Source of the DNA: UBA8199 sp964507045
GTDB lineage: Bacteria; Verrucomicrobiota; Verrucomicrobiia; Limisphaerales; UBA8199
Direction: 5' to 3'
NCBI GenBank assembly: GCA_964507045.1
Contig: CAZDOO010000006.1
Location: forward strand, 43,726 to 107,725
DNA length: 64,000 bases
A program made the position numbers and the translations under genes. A model generated the notes under the pieces. It saw nothing but the letters and a program-made list of their open reading frames with translations, did no database searches and was not told the origin of the DNA. Positions 50,323 to 57,979 of the stretch are shown here, one piece after another (positions within the stretch are counted from its first letter, which is position 1; each line of letters starts with the position of its first letter).

Positions 50323-51182
50323 AGTTCAATTATTGCCTGCGCCGCCGGCCCCTGGTCGTGCTCCACGATGGGCTGGCCCTGGCGCTGCGCTTCGGTCACG
50401 GCCCCGTCGTAGGGAATCCGGCCCGCGACCGTGGCACCGAGCGCGGCGGCGCGCTGTTCTATTTGCGCCGTCATCGCCGGGTTCAAATCGTGCTTGTTCA
50501 CGCAGACCCAGGCGGGAATTTCAAAATGCCGCGCCAGCGTCAGCACGCGCTCCAGGTCGTGCGCGCCGGAGGGGGTCGGCTCCGTGATGGCCAGGACGCG
50601 CGTTGCGCCCGTGAGGCTGGCCATGACCGGGCAGCCGACCCCGGGCGGGCCATCAATCAGGATGAGCCGCCGCCCGGCCGCGCGGGCGGCCTGGCGCGCC
50701 TGCTCGCGGACCAGCGTGACCAGCTTGCCGGAATTGCCCCGGCCCGGCCGCAGCCGGGCGTGAACCAGCGGGCCGAATCGTGTGTCCGAGAGAAACCACT
50801 CGCCGCTGTCTGCCGCCGCCAGCTCGATGGCCCCCTCGGCGCAGAAGTGGGCGCACACACCGCAGCCCTCGCAGGCAGCCGGGTCCACGCGCAATGTGCG
50901 CGGCACCCGCCCGTTGCCGGGGCCGTCCGGGGAAATGGCGTCAAAGCGGCATAATTCCTCGCACTTGCCGCAGGCGGTGCAGCGGCCGGGTTGGATGGAT
51001 GCGCACAGGCCGCCGGTGAACTCCTCGCGCCGGTGGGGGCGCGGGTCCAGGACCAGGGGCAGGTTGGAGGCGTCCACGTCGCAATCGGCCAGGACCGGCT
51101 CCACCGCCAGCGCCGCCAGCGAGGCGGTTACCGAGGTTTTGCCTGTGCCGCCCTTACCGCTGAGCACGACCAGTTCGTTCAT
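50253..51182 (-). CDS. MinD-superfamily ATPase with inserted ferredoxin domain (1)
   Basis: A 309-residue P-loop ATPase: SGKGGTGKTSVTASLAAL, then an inserted 2[4Fe-4S] ferredoxin with CTACGKCEELC and CEGCGVCAHFC, and the Walker B LILIDGPPGVGCPV. Such proteins occur with NifX-type proteins and are thought to handle metal clusters or electron transfer. A close relative is encoded at 51989. It overlaps the methyltransferase gene (ATGA) and runs 70 bases into the NifU-Mrp gene. Confidence 0.92.
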   Translation of the reverse strand: MNELVVLSGKGGTGKTSVTASLAALAVEPVLADCDVDASNLPLVLDPRPHRREEFTGGLCASIQPGRCTACGKCEELCRFDAISPDGPGNGRVPRTLRVDPAACEGCGVCAHFCAEGAIELAAADSGEWFLSDTRFGPLVHARLRPGRGNSGKLVTLVREQARQAARAAGRRLILIDGPPGVGCPVMASLTGATRVLAITEPTPSGAHDLERVLTLARHFEIPAWVCVNKHDLNPAMTAQIEQRAAALGATVAGRIPYDGAVTEAQRQGQPIVEHDQGPAAQAIIELWKNLSALSFNPVSDRCQPVSVR

Positions 51183-51826
51183 GCAGCAGATTCCTTTCTC
51201 ACCCCTTGGATGACATACAGCACCGCGTGCGCCGGGTCCCGGCTCTCGAACACGATCGAGCCGTTGACGCCGAGAAAGTACTCCGTTTGAACGGTAAATA
51301 CTCGTTTGATGGCCGCCTCGATCTCCTGCAGGTCCGAATGCCGCATCTTGCGCACATAGGAACGGTTATTGCGGAGCTTGTCCCGATAGAACGCGGAGGC
51401 GGGATTGAGCAGCATGGCGATGAATCGTCCGCCGCCGCTCAGGACCCGCATGGTTTCCGCCAGCGCCTTTCGCCAATCTTCAATGAATTGCAGCGAGGCG
51501 ACAAATACCACCGCATCGAAGGCGGCCGGTGGGAACGGCATGTCCTCAGCGCGGCCAACCACCGTCCTGACCCCATTCGGCGCGCCCTCCAATACTTCCG
51601 CCGTCACGTCCAATCCGGTGACGCAATGGCCGCTCCTGCTGAGCATGCCTTCGACGACCGCCGGGCCGCAGCCCACGCTTAGAACCGTCCGGCAGCCCTT
51701 CAGGCAGCGAAGCAGATAATCCGCTTCGGCGCGAAACACTTCCTGCCAAAAGGCCGTGTGGCAGGATTCCCGGTAGCTTTGTATCTCGCGGGAGTCGCCT
51801 TCCATGTTGTCGGGGGCCATGGGCAT
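51179..51826 (-). CDS. SAM-dependent class I methyltransferase
   Basis: A 215-residue methyltransferase. Motif I is TVLSVGCGPAVVEGML, followed by VTGLDVTAEVLEGA, RAEDMPFPPAAFDAVVFVASLQFIEDW and VLSGGGRFIAML. The substrate is unknown. Its position between the two MinD-type ATPases suggests a role in the Fe-S/NifX cluster. It starts 2 bases after the stop of the short DsrE-like gene. Confidence 0.9.
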   Translation of the reverse strand: MPMAPDNMEGDSREIQSYRESCHTAFWQEVFRAEADYLLRCLKGCRTVLSVGCGPAVVEGMLSRSGHCVTGLDVTAEVLEGAPNGVRTVVGRAEDMPFPPAAFDAVVFVASLQFIEDWRKALAETMRVLSGGGRFIAMLLNPASAFYRDKLRNNRSYVRKMRHSDLQEIEAAIKRVFTVQTEYFLGVNGSIVFESRDPAHAVLYVIQGVRKESAA

Positions 51827-51827
51827 T

Positions 51828-51977
51828 TTAAACTATCACCAGCCGGTCCGAGTCGCGGACGATATCGTAATAGTCCTTGAGGGTAGTAAGCGGGCAAATG
51901 GCCGAGCCCTCTGACTGGCGCAGTGTGTTGAAAACGGTTTCCGGGTCAGTCTGGTTAATAATAATGCCGAGTTTCAT
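51828..51977 (-). CDS. 49-residue internally shortened DsrE-like protein
   Basis: A small gene with a good ribosome-binding site (GGGAAG, 3 bases before the ATG), in line between the second MinD-type gene and the methyltransferase. The first 20 residues (MKLGIIINQTDPETV...) look like the N-terminus of DsrE-family proteins, and the last 28 (SAICPLTTLKDYYDIV..., ending RLVIV) look like their C-terminus with the Cys-Pro-x-Ser/Thr-T motif. The middle of about 60 residues is missing. It may be a decayed remnant or a real microprotein. The family reading is from memory of typical sequences. Confidence 0.7.
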   Translation of the reverse strand: MKLGIIINQTDPETVFNTLRQSEGSAICPLTTLKDYYDIVRDSDRLVIV

Positions 51978-51988
51978 CTACTTCCCTT

Positions 51989-52846
51989 TCATTTCTGCAC
52001 TTCGACCGTCAGACCCCGCAGCAACTGGTCGAAGACCGCCTGCTGCTCCGGCATGACCTCAACCATGAGTTGCCCGCGGGAATACGCCCGGGCGATGGCC
52101 ACGTCGTCGGGAATCTCGGCCAGGATGGGCACCTTCGCCTGGGCGCACATCTGGCGTGCCGCATTCACACCGGGCTGCGCGCGGTTGACCACGACGCCGC
52201 AGGGCCGGCCCAGCGTCCGGGCCACTTCCAGCGCCAATCTCAGATCATGCAGACCAAAGGGTGTCGGCTCGGTCACCAGCAGGACGTAGTCGCAGTCCCG
52301 CACCGTTTCGATCATCGGGCAGGCCGTGCCTGGCGGCGCGTCCAGGATGGTCCAGTCCGCCGCTGGCGCGGCCCGCTTGGCGGCGCGAATAACGGGCGGG
52401 CTGCTGGCCTCGCCTACGTTAAGCGTGCCCGACACGAATTGAATCCCGCTGGCGACGCCAGTCTTGATCACTCCCACCGGATGCGGTTGCTCGGTAATGG
52501 CGCCCGCAGGACAGGCCCGCGCGCAGCCGCCGCAACTGTGACAGAGTTCGTCGTAGACCAGCGTGCGGTCCGGCAGACAAAGGATAGCGTTAAAGCGGCA
52601 CATCCCGGCGCAAGCGCCGCAAAGCTGGCAAAGCGCCGGATCCACCCGCGGAACGAGTCTATGCACAGCAATTTCCCGGGCGACGGACGGCTTTAGGAAC
52701 AGATGCCCGTTGGGTGCTTCGACATCGCAATCCACATAGATCACCGACTCGCCTCGGCCCGCCAGGGTCACAGCGAGGCTGGTGGCGACAGTGGTCTTGC
52801 CCGTGCCGCCTTTGCCGCTGGCAATAGCGAGCTTCACGTCTGTCAA
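51989..52846 (-). CDS. MinD-superfamily ATPase with inserted ferredoxin domain (2)
   Basis: A 285-residue paralog-type partner of the 50253 protein: SGKGGTGKTTVATSLAVTLAG, YVDCDVEAPNGHLFL, an inserted ferredoxin with CQLCGACAGMC and CHSCGGCARAC, and ILDAPPGTACPMIETV. In related clusters two such ATPases act side by side. It follows the DUF5320 gene after 13 bases and precedes the short DsrE-like gene by 11 bases. Confidence 0.93.
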   Translation of the reverse strand: MTDVKLAIASGKGGTGKTTVATSLAVTLAGRGESVIYVDCDVEAPNGHLFLKPSVAREIAVHRLVPRVDPALCQLCGACAGMCRFNAILCLPDRTLVYDELCHSCGGCARACPAGAITEQPHPVGVIKTGVASGIQFVSGTLNVGEASSPPVIRAAKRAAPAADWTILDAPPGTACPMIETVRDCDYVLLVTEPTPFGLHDLRLALEVARTLGRPCGVVVNRAQPGVNAARQMCAQAKVPILAEIPDDVAIARAYSRGQLMVEVMPEQQAVFDQLLRGLTVEVQK

Positions 52847-52859
52847 GCCTGCCCTATTC

Positions 52860-53090
52860 TTAACCGGGCTGTTTCTCGGTTGGCGCGTTTGTCGCCGCAG
52901 GGTCTTGCGGCATCACGCCGCGCCGCCCCGCGCCGCGGCCAAACCCTCGGCCGCCGCCCCAGCCCCGGCCATGGCTGCCTCGGCCCCGGCCACCGCCCCA
53001 GCCGCGGCGCTGGCCGCCGCCACAAGGTCCCAAGCCCTTGCCCGCCGGCCCTTGGCCGAACGGTCCAGTTCCATCTCCCATTGGTGTCAT
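52860..53090 (-). CDS. Gly/Arg-rich DUF5320-like small protein
   Basis: A 76-residue low-complexity protein starting MTPMGDGTGPFGQGPAGKGLGPCGGGQ, the characteristic DUF5320 opening (GDGTGPxGxGPxxGxGxGxC), followed by a Gly-Arg-Trp-rich body. Such proteins accompany NifX- and MinD-type genes in many anaerobes; their role is unknown. It heads the MinD-type/methyltransferase/NifU-Mrp run. Confidence 0.85.
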   Translation of the reverse strand: MTPMGDGTGPFGQGPAGKGLGPCGGGQRRGWGGGRGRGSHGRGWGGGRGFGRGAGRRGVMPQDPAATNAPTEKQPG

Positions 53091-53224
53091 AGTTTTGTCC
53101 TTTCGTTTACGGTTGTTTTCCGTGGTTAAATTGGATTCCCGCGCCCCAGCCAGGTCTGCTTGGCCGGCGTACCGGAGCCCCTCGCGCACTCTTTGCTCGT
53201 GCGCGTGCTACGGGGCGCTCTTTC

Positions 53225-53584
53225 TCAGTGGTGGCCGGACACATCTGCCTGCAAGAGCGCCCGCAATTGGCCGCCCAGGAAGGCCTGCACCGCTTGGTCC
53301 ACAGTGCCGTCCTCCACGGCATACACTTGCATCCGGGCCGCTTGCAGCGCGCTCTGCGCCTTGGGGCCAATGTGGCCGGTGATGACCACCTGGACTCCCA
53401 GCCGGGCCAGCGTCTGGGCGGCTTGCGTTCCCGCGCCTTGAGCCGCGTTCACCCCGTCCGCGTTGTCCACCACGGTTTGCTGGCCGCTTTCGGTGTCCAC
53501 GATGCGGAAAGCGCGCGCGCGGCCAAAGCGAGGGTCTACCGGCGCGTTCGCTTCGGATCCCTGGGCGGTAATGGCGAGTTTCAT
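53225..53584 (-). CDS. NifX/NafY-family cofactor-binding protein (1)
   Basis: A 119-residue dinitrogenase iron-molybdenum cofactor-type domain: MKLAITAQGSEANAPVDPRFGRARAFRIVD, GVNAAQGAGTQAAQTLARLGVQVVITGHIGPKAQSAL. The DPRFGR and GAGTQAA segments are typical. No nitrogenase is in the window, so it probably handles another metal cluster. Its ATG overlaps the stop of the next NifX-type gene (ATGA). Confidence 0.92.
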   Translation of the reverse strand: MKLAITAQGSEANAPVDPRFGRARAFRIVDTESGQQTVVDNADGVNAAQGAGTQAAQTLARLGVQVVITGHIGPKAQSALQAARMQVYAVEDGTVDQAVQAFLGGQLRALLQADVSGHH

Positions 53585-53949
53585 GTGCAACGAGGGTGGT
53601 CGTGGTTGTGGTCGTGGCCGCAGGTCGGGGTCCCGCCACTCAGCGTTCCGTTCAAAAACGCCAGCGCCAGATTTTCCGGCGTGCCGCCCGAGGCGCCCGC
53701 GTGGACGGCGATGCCGTTTTGCGCGAACAAATCCAGCGCGCGCCGGCCCATGCCCCCGGCAATGACCGTCTGCACGCCTTGCTGGTGCAGCCACCGGGGC
53801 AGCAAGCCCGGTTCATGCGGCGGCGGCACCACCAGGTTTTGGGTGAGGATTTGTTTGGACCCGGCGTCGGCCTCGATCAAGGCGAATTGTTCGCAGTGGC
53901 CAAAGTGCTCAGCAAGCCGTCCGGCACTCAGTGGAATAGCAATCTTCAT
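53581..53949 (-). CDS. NifX/NafY-family cofactor-binding protein (2)
   Basis: A 122-residue NifX-type protein: MKIAIPLSAGRLAEHFGHCEQFALIE, PPHEPGLLPRWLHQQGVQTVIAGGMGRRALDLFAQNGI. The EHFGHC motif and a His-rich C-terminus (CGHDHNHDHPRC) suggest metal binding. It is translationally coupled to the following NifX-type gene. Confidence 0.93.
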   Translation of the reverse strand: MKIAIPLSAGRLAEHFGHCEQFALIEADAGSKQILTQNLVVPPPHEPGLLPRWLHQQGVQTVIAGGMGRRALDLFAQNGIAVHAGASGGTPENLALAFLNGTLSGGTPTCGHDHNHDHPRCT

Positions 53950-54003
53950 TAATCTGTAGTCTCTCTATCTCTTCTATGTTGTTTGTGTTATCGGTGTCGC
54001 AGG

Positions 54004-54255
54004 TTAGCCCCAAGGCCAGCCCGCCGCGGCGCCTAGTCCCCAACAGGGGATTCCCCAGGACGCTCGCTTCCAACCAGCCCATCTCATGGGCCGCCGTCGG
54101 TGCCGGTGACGCAGCCTAGCGCCCCAGTCACCCATGCTCCGCCATCGGGGCACGCAGCCGATCCAGGTAGCTCGTTTAAGCTCCCTCCAGAAACCAGCCC
54201 CGCAGCCGGCTCGCATGCCTCTTCCGATAGCCCGCATTCGATTCCTATACGGCAT
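54004..54255 (-). CDS. Small Trp/Arg-rich hypothetical protein
   Basis: A possible 83-residue protein starting MPYRNRMRAIGRGMRAGCGAGFWREL and ending GIPCWGLGAAAGWPWG. It is rich in Arg, Trp and Gly, somewhat like DUF5320 bodies, but lacks the family opening. It lies in frame and on the strand of the NifX-type genes. It may be spurious. Confidence 0.35.
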   Translation of the reverse strand: MPYRNRMRAIGRGMRAGCGAGFWRELKRATWIGCVPRWRSMGDWGARLRHRHRRRPMRWAGWKRASWGIPCWGLGAAAGWPWG

Positions 54256-54277
54256 ACCTGACCTGCTTTCTCTCGTC

Positions 54278-54700
54278 TTATTCACCCGCGATGCGATGCT
54301 CATGGGTCTTGGGCCCAAAACCCCTTCGGCACCGGCCTCGCCGCCGCCCCGACCCCCAACGCCGACCGCAGCAGCCGGGCATGGCGAACTCCGGCTGCCC
54401 CAGCGTTCCCCCGCGGTAGGCTGCGATCACGGCATCAAGTTCCCCGCAGATTTGCGGCACGACGCGGATGCCCGCCTTTTCCAGCGCCGCCATCAGCCCC
54501 AGGGAAATCGCCCCGCAGATCACCAGCCCAATGCCCAGCTCGCGAAGACTGCGCACAATTCCCTCTGGCTGTTTCTCAAACAGCACCATTTCCCTGCGCT
54601 CCGCCTCGGCTCCGCCCTTCAGGCGGACCAGCACGAGCCGCGCCGCCACGTCGAATACTGGCGATACCCGGCCCTGACAGTTGGGAACTGCAATCAGCAC
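54278..54700 (-). CDS. NifX/NafY-family protein (3) with Cys-containing tail
   Basis: A 140-residue protein with GTG start: MLIAVPNCQGRVSPVFDVAARLVLV, then LGIGLVICGAISLGLMAALEKAGIRVVPQICGE. The N-terminal fold is NifX-like; the C-terminal tail carries MPGCCGRR and a basic stretch. It belongs to the cluster of NifX-type and MinD-type genes. Confidence 0.85.
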   Translation of the reverse strand: MLIAVPNCQGRVSPVFDVAARLVLVRLKGGAEAERREMVLFEKQPEGIVRSLRELGIGLVICGAISLGLMAALEKAGIRVVPQICGELDAVIAAYRGGTLGQPEFAMPGCCGRRWGSGRRRGRCRRGFGPKTHEHRIAGE

Positions 54701-54863
54701 GCCTCCGGTAATGCCAGATTCATGCCAGCACCGGCCCGGCGGCTGAATTGCGCCGTATCTCCTTTAAAATCAGGCCCGGGCGCGGCGATCGGCCCGGATC
54801 ATGCGCGGGTTAAGTGATGCAAAATGCAATAGGCGCGGCGAGCACCCGTCGCAATCTGCCAGC

Positions 54864-55163
54864 CTACCCCTTGGGCCCGTCCGGCTTCCCGGACGCTATT
54901 CGCTGCTTCGCCTGCTCGATCATTTCCACCAGGCTCAGGACTTTGGAAGGAGGAGGCGAAGCGTTTGCCCGCTCGACCTGGGCCACGGTTTCCTCCGGCA
55001 GATGCGCCTGCAAGAAGCCGCGCACGTCGAATTGCTCCCACCAGCAGTTCAGAATCAGCCGGCACGGCTTCCCGCCGGTCTCTTGCCGGCAGTAACCGAA
55101 AGTCACCTCATGGCCGAGCCGCCGGCAACGCGGCAGCATGTCTTGATCGTGTTCGCTTAACAT
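54864..55163 (-). CDS. Conserved small Cys-rich protein of NifX/MinD clusters
   Basis: A 99-residue protein starting MLSEHDQDMLPRCRRLGHEVTFGYCRQETGGKPCRLILNCWWEQFDV. The pattern CxRLGxxVxFxYCR...PCxxxxxCWWExFDV is a conserved hypothetical family often found near NifX-type genes. Four Cys may bind a metal or cluster. The C-terminal half is helical. Its ATG overlaps the TAA of the preceding small gene (ATGTTAA). Confidence 0.75.
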   Translation of the reverse strand: MLSEHDQDMLPRCRRLGHEVTFGYCRQETGGKPCRLILNCWWEQFDVRGFLQAHLPEETVAQVERANASPPPSKVLSLVEMIEQAKQRIASGKPDGPKG

Positions 55164-55396
55164 TTCGGCTTCCTCGCCTTCCGTGCGGGCGTGAGCAGCT
55201 TCTTTGAGCATTCCTGGCCCACCCAATACTGCTGCCCGGTCTGCGGGCCGGACTGGCCCAGCCGCGGTCGGGTCCGCACCTTCACTCCGGCGGCAATGCA
55301 GGCATCCTGCTTTTGGAGGTTGGACGCCTGCACAAGCCTGGATTGGTACCATTTACCCCGCCATCCCGAAGGTCTCAGAGTCAGGCGAGGTTTCAC
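55157..55396 (-). CDS. Small basic hypothetical protein
   Basis: A 79-residue frame from a GTG: MKPRLTLRPSGWRGKWYQ..., ending LLTPARKARKPKC. It has no recognisable motif. Its stop overlaps the next start codon (ATGTTAA), which supports it as a real upstream member of the same transcript. Otherwise it could be chance. Confidence 0.4.
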   Translation of the reverse strand: MKPRLTLRPSGWRGKWYQSRLVQASNLQKQDACIAAGVKVRTRPRLGQSGPQTGQQYWVGQECSKKLLTPARKARKPKC

Positions 55397-55515
55397 CCCG
55401 CTATGATGACAGGTCCGTTAATCCTTGCAAGCCCCCGGAAAGGCGATCTCAGGCCCGTATCGTGTCAGCCCGGGCGTGTGGCCTCGTCCGACCACGGTGT
55501 TACGACGGTGTCACC

Positions 55516-55583
55516 CCGGTGATATGCCGGTGTATCTCCCATGGGGAGCGCTCCCTATGGGAGATACACCGGCATATCACCGG
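55516..55583. repeat. Divergent hairpin element, copy 4
   Basis: A 68-bp inverted repeat with one mismatched (wobble) pair, centred on GAGCGCTC. CGGTG occurs at 55495, 55506, 55517 and 55528 and its complement CACCG at 55567 and 55578 (CACCC at 55589), always 11 nt apart. The sequence of the stem is otherwise unlike copies 1-3. It is about 110-120 bases 5' of the small gene that starts at 55396. Confidence 0.9.
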
Positions 55584-55674
55584 CATCACACCCGCCCCCC
55601 GCCGTCGAGCCGCCGGGGGGACAGGAAGGACAAACGCGTGCGCGCCCGCGCAGACTGGAGCTTGCAGCGGCTTT

Positions 55675-55748
55675 CGCTGTAACAAACCGGTTATAGCGCG
55701 AGCGCGTCCGCCGCAGGTGTTACTCGCTGTAACTGAATAGATACAGCG
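55675..55748. promoter_or_regulatory. Two 24-bp operator-like dyads
   Basis: CGCTGTAAC-N6-GTTATAGCG (55675-55698) and CGCTGTAAC-N6-GATACAGCG (55725-55748) share the left half-site and the 9-6-9 layout, and start 50 bp apart. They lie between the NifX-type cluster and the Fur/anchor-protein cluster. They may bind the Fur-family regulator encoded at 59059 or another dimeric repressor. Confidence 0.6.
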
Positions 55749-56002
55749 TTGCCAGGCTTTCTGTTCGCCTATCGTTTTCAACTGCCTTGCAGGCAATCGT
55801 TGAACCGCGGCACGGGCTCCCGCAATCCGCAACCCGGAACCAATCCAACAAACCGCCCGCGCAATTCCCCGGAGCATATCAGGATCGGCGCCGCCAAACA
55901 ACCAGTCTTCCGGTTTGTCCCCAGGACCTTTCTAGTCCTGCAAGTGGCTTGCACAAATGCCGGTTGCCGGTGTGCACGCTTTATGCTGATATTGTTGGTG
56001 CT

Positions 56003-56335
56003 TTGAAAGCCGCAGCACAACAACGACTGCTTGACGCCTCTCCCACAAGGCGTTTGGTTTCGGTCACGCTGCTGCTGCTGTTCCTGTTCGTGCTGTCCCT
56101 GACTCAATTCGAGTCGCTGCACCGCATTTTCCACCCCGAAGCCGCAGTGTCCGACCACACTTGCGCTGTCACTCTGCTCCGGACCGGCCAGGTGGATGCC
56201 CCGGTCAACATTCCGGTTGCCGCCGCCGCGCCCGTTCTCGCGCTGGCGGATGCGCTCCCATTTCTTGCTCCAGTCTTCGTCTCCTTCGAGTTTCTCCTCC
56301 TGCCGAGTTGCGGTCCTCCCGCGCTCATCTCCTGA
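56003..56335 (+). CDS. Small membrane-anchored hypothetical protein
   Basis: A 110-residue protein from a TTG start: an N-terminal hydrophobic helix (RRLVSVTLLLLFLFVLSLTQF), then SLHRIFHPEAAVSDHTCAVTLLRTGQVDAP with two or three His and one Cys spaced like a metal site, and a hydrophobic C-terminus ending LPSCGPPALIS. I have no named family for it; similar short proteins occur in Verrucomicrobiota. It precedes the prepilin-like gene and may belong to the Fur-linked unit. Confidence 0.6.
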   Translation: MKAAAQQRLLDASPTRRLVSVTLLLLFLFVLSLTQFESLHRIFHPEAAVSDHTCAVTLLRTGQVDAPVNIPVAAAAPVLALADALPFLAPVFVSFEFLLLPSCGPPALIS

Positions 56336-56454
56336 TCCATAGCCAGCCCTTCCCGAGGCGGCCAACCGCCTAACTGAGACAGCGTCCGCCGGGGAGGGAA
56401 CCTCCAACCAATTCCGTAACACGGGCTCATTCGTGCCCCACATCGCCTCGCGCG

Positions 56455-57153
56455 ATGCAAAACGATATGCCGAAAATGTTTCTTTCCAAAACGTGGAGCC
56501 GCCGCGGCTTCACCTTGATCGAACTGCTGGTCGTAATCGCGATCATTGCGGTTTTGGCCGCGCTGCTGCTGCCCGCTCTCGCCCGCGCGCGGGAAAGGGG
56601 CCACCAGGCCGCTTGCATGAGCAATTTGCGCCAGATTGGCCTGGCCCTGCACATGTACGCCGACGACCAGAACGGCTGGCTCCCGACAACGACCCACGGC
56701 GCCGGCACCAATGCATCGTGGATATTCCAGCTCTCGCCTTATGTCGCCAGCGTGGACCGCATCCGCCTCTGCCCCTCCGATCTCAAAGCCCAGCAGCGGC
56801 TTACCAACAACGCCGCCAGCTATACGCAGAATGAATTCGTCTTTGTGGACTACGTGGACCCTTTCGGGCGGGCTATCGAGTCCTATCGCAAGCTTGATGG
56901 ACTCCGCAATCCCTCCCGCACGATCACCACTTTCGAGATATCCGATGCCGCCGGTGTCAGCGTCATGAACGATCACACCCATTCACGGCAATGGTCGCTG
57001 GGCTGGTCCGCGGTCACCGCGGACATCCAACCCACCCGCCACGGCAAGTCGGCCAACTACCTTTTTGCCGATCCCCACGTCGAGAGCTTGCAGGCGGCCA
57101 GGCTCAAGGCGCGCATCGAGTGCGGGGACAATTTCGCGCAACCGCCCGCCTAG
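56455..57153 (+). CDS. Prepilin-like type II pseudopilin-family protein (H-X9-DG type)
   Basis: A 232-residue protein with the type IV pilin cleavage/methylation signal RRGFTLIELLVVIAII followed by the long hydrophobic helix. The C-terminal part has RHGKSANYLFADPHVESL, which matches the H-X9-DG-type motif of the processing-associated pseudopilin family widespread in Planctomycetes and Verrucomicrobia. Such proteins are secreted and assembled or anchored by a type II secretion/type IV pilus machinery; their substrate is unknown. Confidence 0.93.
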   Translation: MQNDMPKMFLSKTWSRRGFTLIELLVVIAIIAVLAALLLPALARARERGHQAACMSNLRQIGLALHMYADDQNGWLPTTTHGAGTNASWIFQLSPYVASVDRIRLCPSDLKAQQRLTNNAASYTQNEFVFVDYVDPFGRAIESYRKLDGLRNPSRTITTFEISDAAGVSVMNDHTHSRQWSLGWSAVTADIQPTRHGKSANYLFADPHVESLQAARLKARIECGDNFAQPPA

Positions 57154-57219
57154 GGAGCGGCCTGCCGCCACAATTTCATGGCGCACGCCATGATTCAAAA
57201 AAACAAGCACCCAAATAAT

Positions 57220-57975
57220 ATGAAAAAACTGAACAAAGAGCATATCGGTTATATCCGTCAGCTTGGGCTGGCGATCCTGTTAACCACGGGCTTGGCGTCT
57301 CAGGCAACAACCACCCTTTGGGAAGGGCACACCGATGTCGGCATCGTCTATGAAGACGGTGCGTGGAACCTTCACATTGGCCAGCACGAGGCCACCCCGC
57401 CGATGGAATACTCGCCCGGCGAGGCTATTCTGGGGGTAGACATTCTGGCCGCTTACCACACCGTCCCCGCCAACGCCAAATTCAGTTTTCTGGGCGCGTC
57501 AGGCAGTTCCGTGTGGATACTGCCTCAAGTGCAGGAAAGCGGGCTGCTTTTCCTCGGCTTCGGCACCGAGGAACTGTCCTCCGGGCTCTTCACTAGCGAC
57601 GAGGTGACTCTGAGCCTGACAGCCGTCCGGGCGCCCGGCCAGTTCTCCGTCTATACGGTGGACGCGTTTGGCAGCCCGACGGTGCTGTTGAACTCGGGCG
57701 ACGGCATCACCGCCGCCGACTCGATAGTGCTGGCGGCCGGCGGACATAAGCATGTGAATTGGGCTTTCAACACCCCAGGCACCTATGAGGTGGACTTTGA
57801 AGCCTCGGGCACGCTCGCGGACGGCAGCGTTTTCACATCAAGCGGTCCCATCACGTACACCTTTACCGTCTCCGCGGTGCCGGAACCGGGCAGCTTCGCC
57901 CTCCTGGCCATGGGAGGCCTGGGCTTGCTGTGGCATAGCCGCGGCAACCGCCGAGGCGCCAACCCGAGCCGTTAA
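57220..57975 (+). CDS. Choice-of-anchor M domain protein with PEP-CTERM
   Basis: A 251-residue exported protein: signal peptide MKKLNKEHIGYIRQLGLAILLTTGLASQA, a choice-of-anchor M domain (LWEGHTDVGIVYEDGAWNLHIGQHE, then GPGQFSVYTVDAFGSP and GGHKHVNWAFNTPGTYEVDFEASG) and a C-terminal PEP-CTERM sorting signal (VPEPGSFALLAMGGLGLLWHSRGNRR). An earlier in-frame ATG at 57178 is possible. In actinobacteria this domain occurs with Mn/Zn-type ABC transporter loci. It is followed after 4 bases by a second protein of the same type and then a Fur-family gene. Confidence 0.9.
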   Translation: MKKLNKEHIGYIRQLGLAILLTTGLASQATTTLWEGHTDVGIVYEDGAWNLHIGQHEATPPMEYSPGEAILGVDILAAYHTVPANAKFSFLGASGSSVWILPQVQESGLLFLGFGTEELSSGLFTSDEVTLSLTAVRAPGQFSVYTVDAFGSPTVLLNSGDGITAADSIVLAAGGHKHVNWAFNTPGTYEVDFEASGTLADGSVFTSSGPITYTFTVSAVPEPGSFALLAMGGLGLLWHSRGNRRGANPSR

Positions 57976-57979
57976 GGGT

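Larger units (their letters stand above)
55397..56002. other. Intergenic region with hairpin and two dyads
   Basis: About 600 bases without a convincing gene. It contains the divergent hairpin element at 55516-55583 and two 24-bp dyads with half-site CGCTGTAAC at 55675-55698 and 55725-55748. It must also hold promoters for the divergent transcripts on both sides, but I could not locate -10 elements reliably. Confidence 0.5.

Noticed and set aside
54712..54727. TGGCATGAATCTGGCA before the third NifX-type gene as a sigma-54 promoter
   Set aside because: Spacing fits, but TGGCA replaces TTGCA and the start codon lies where transcription would begin, leaving no leader.
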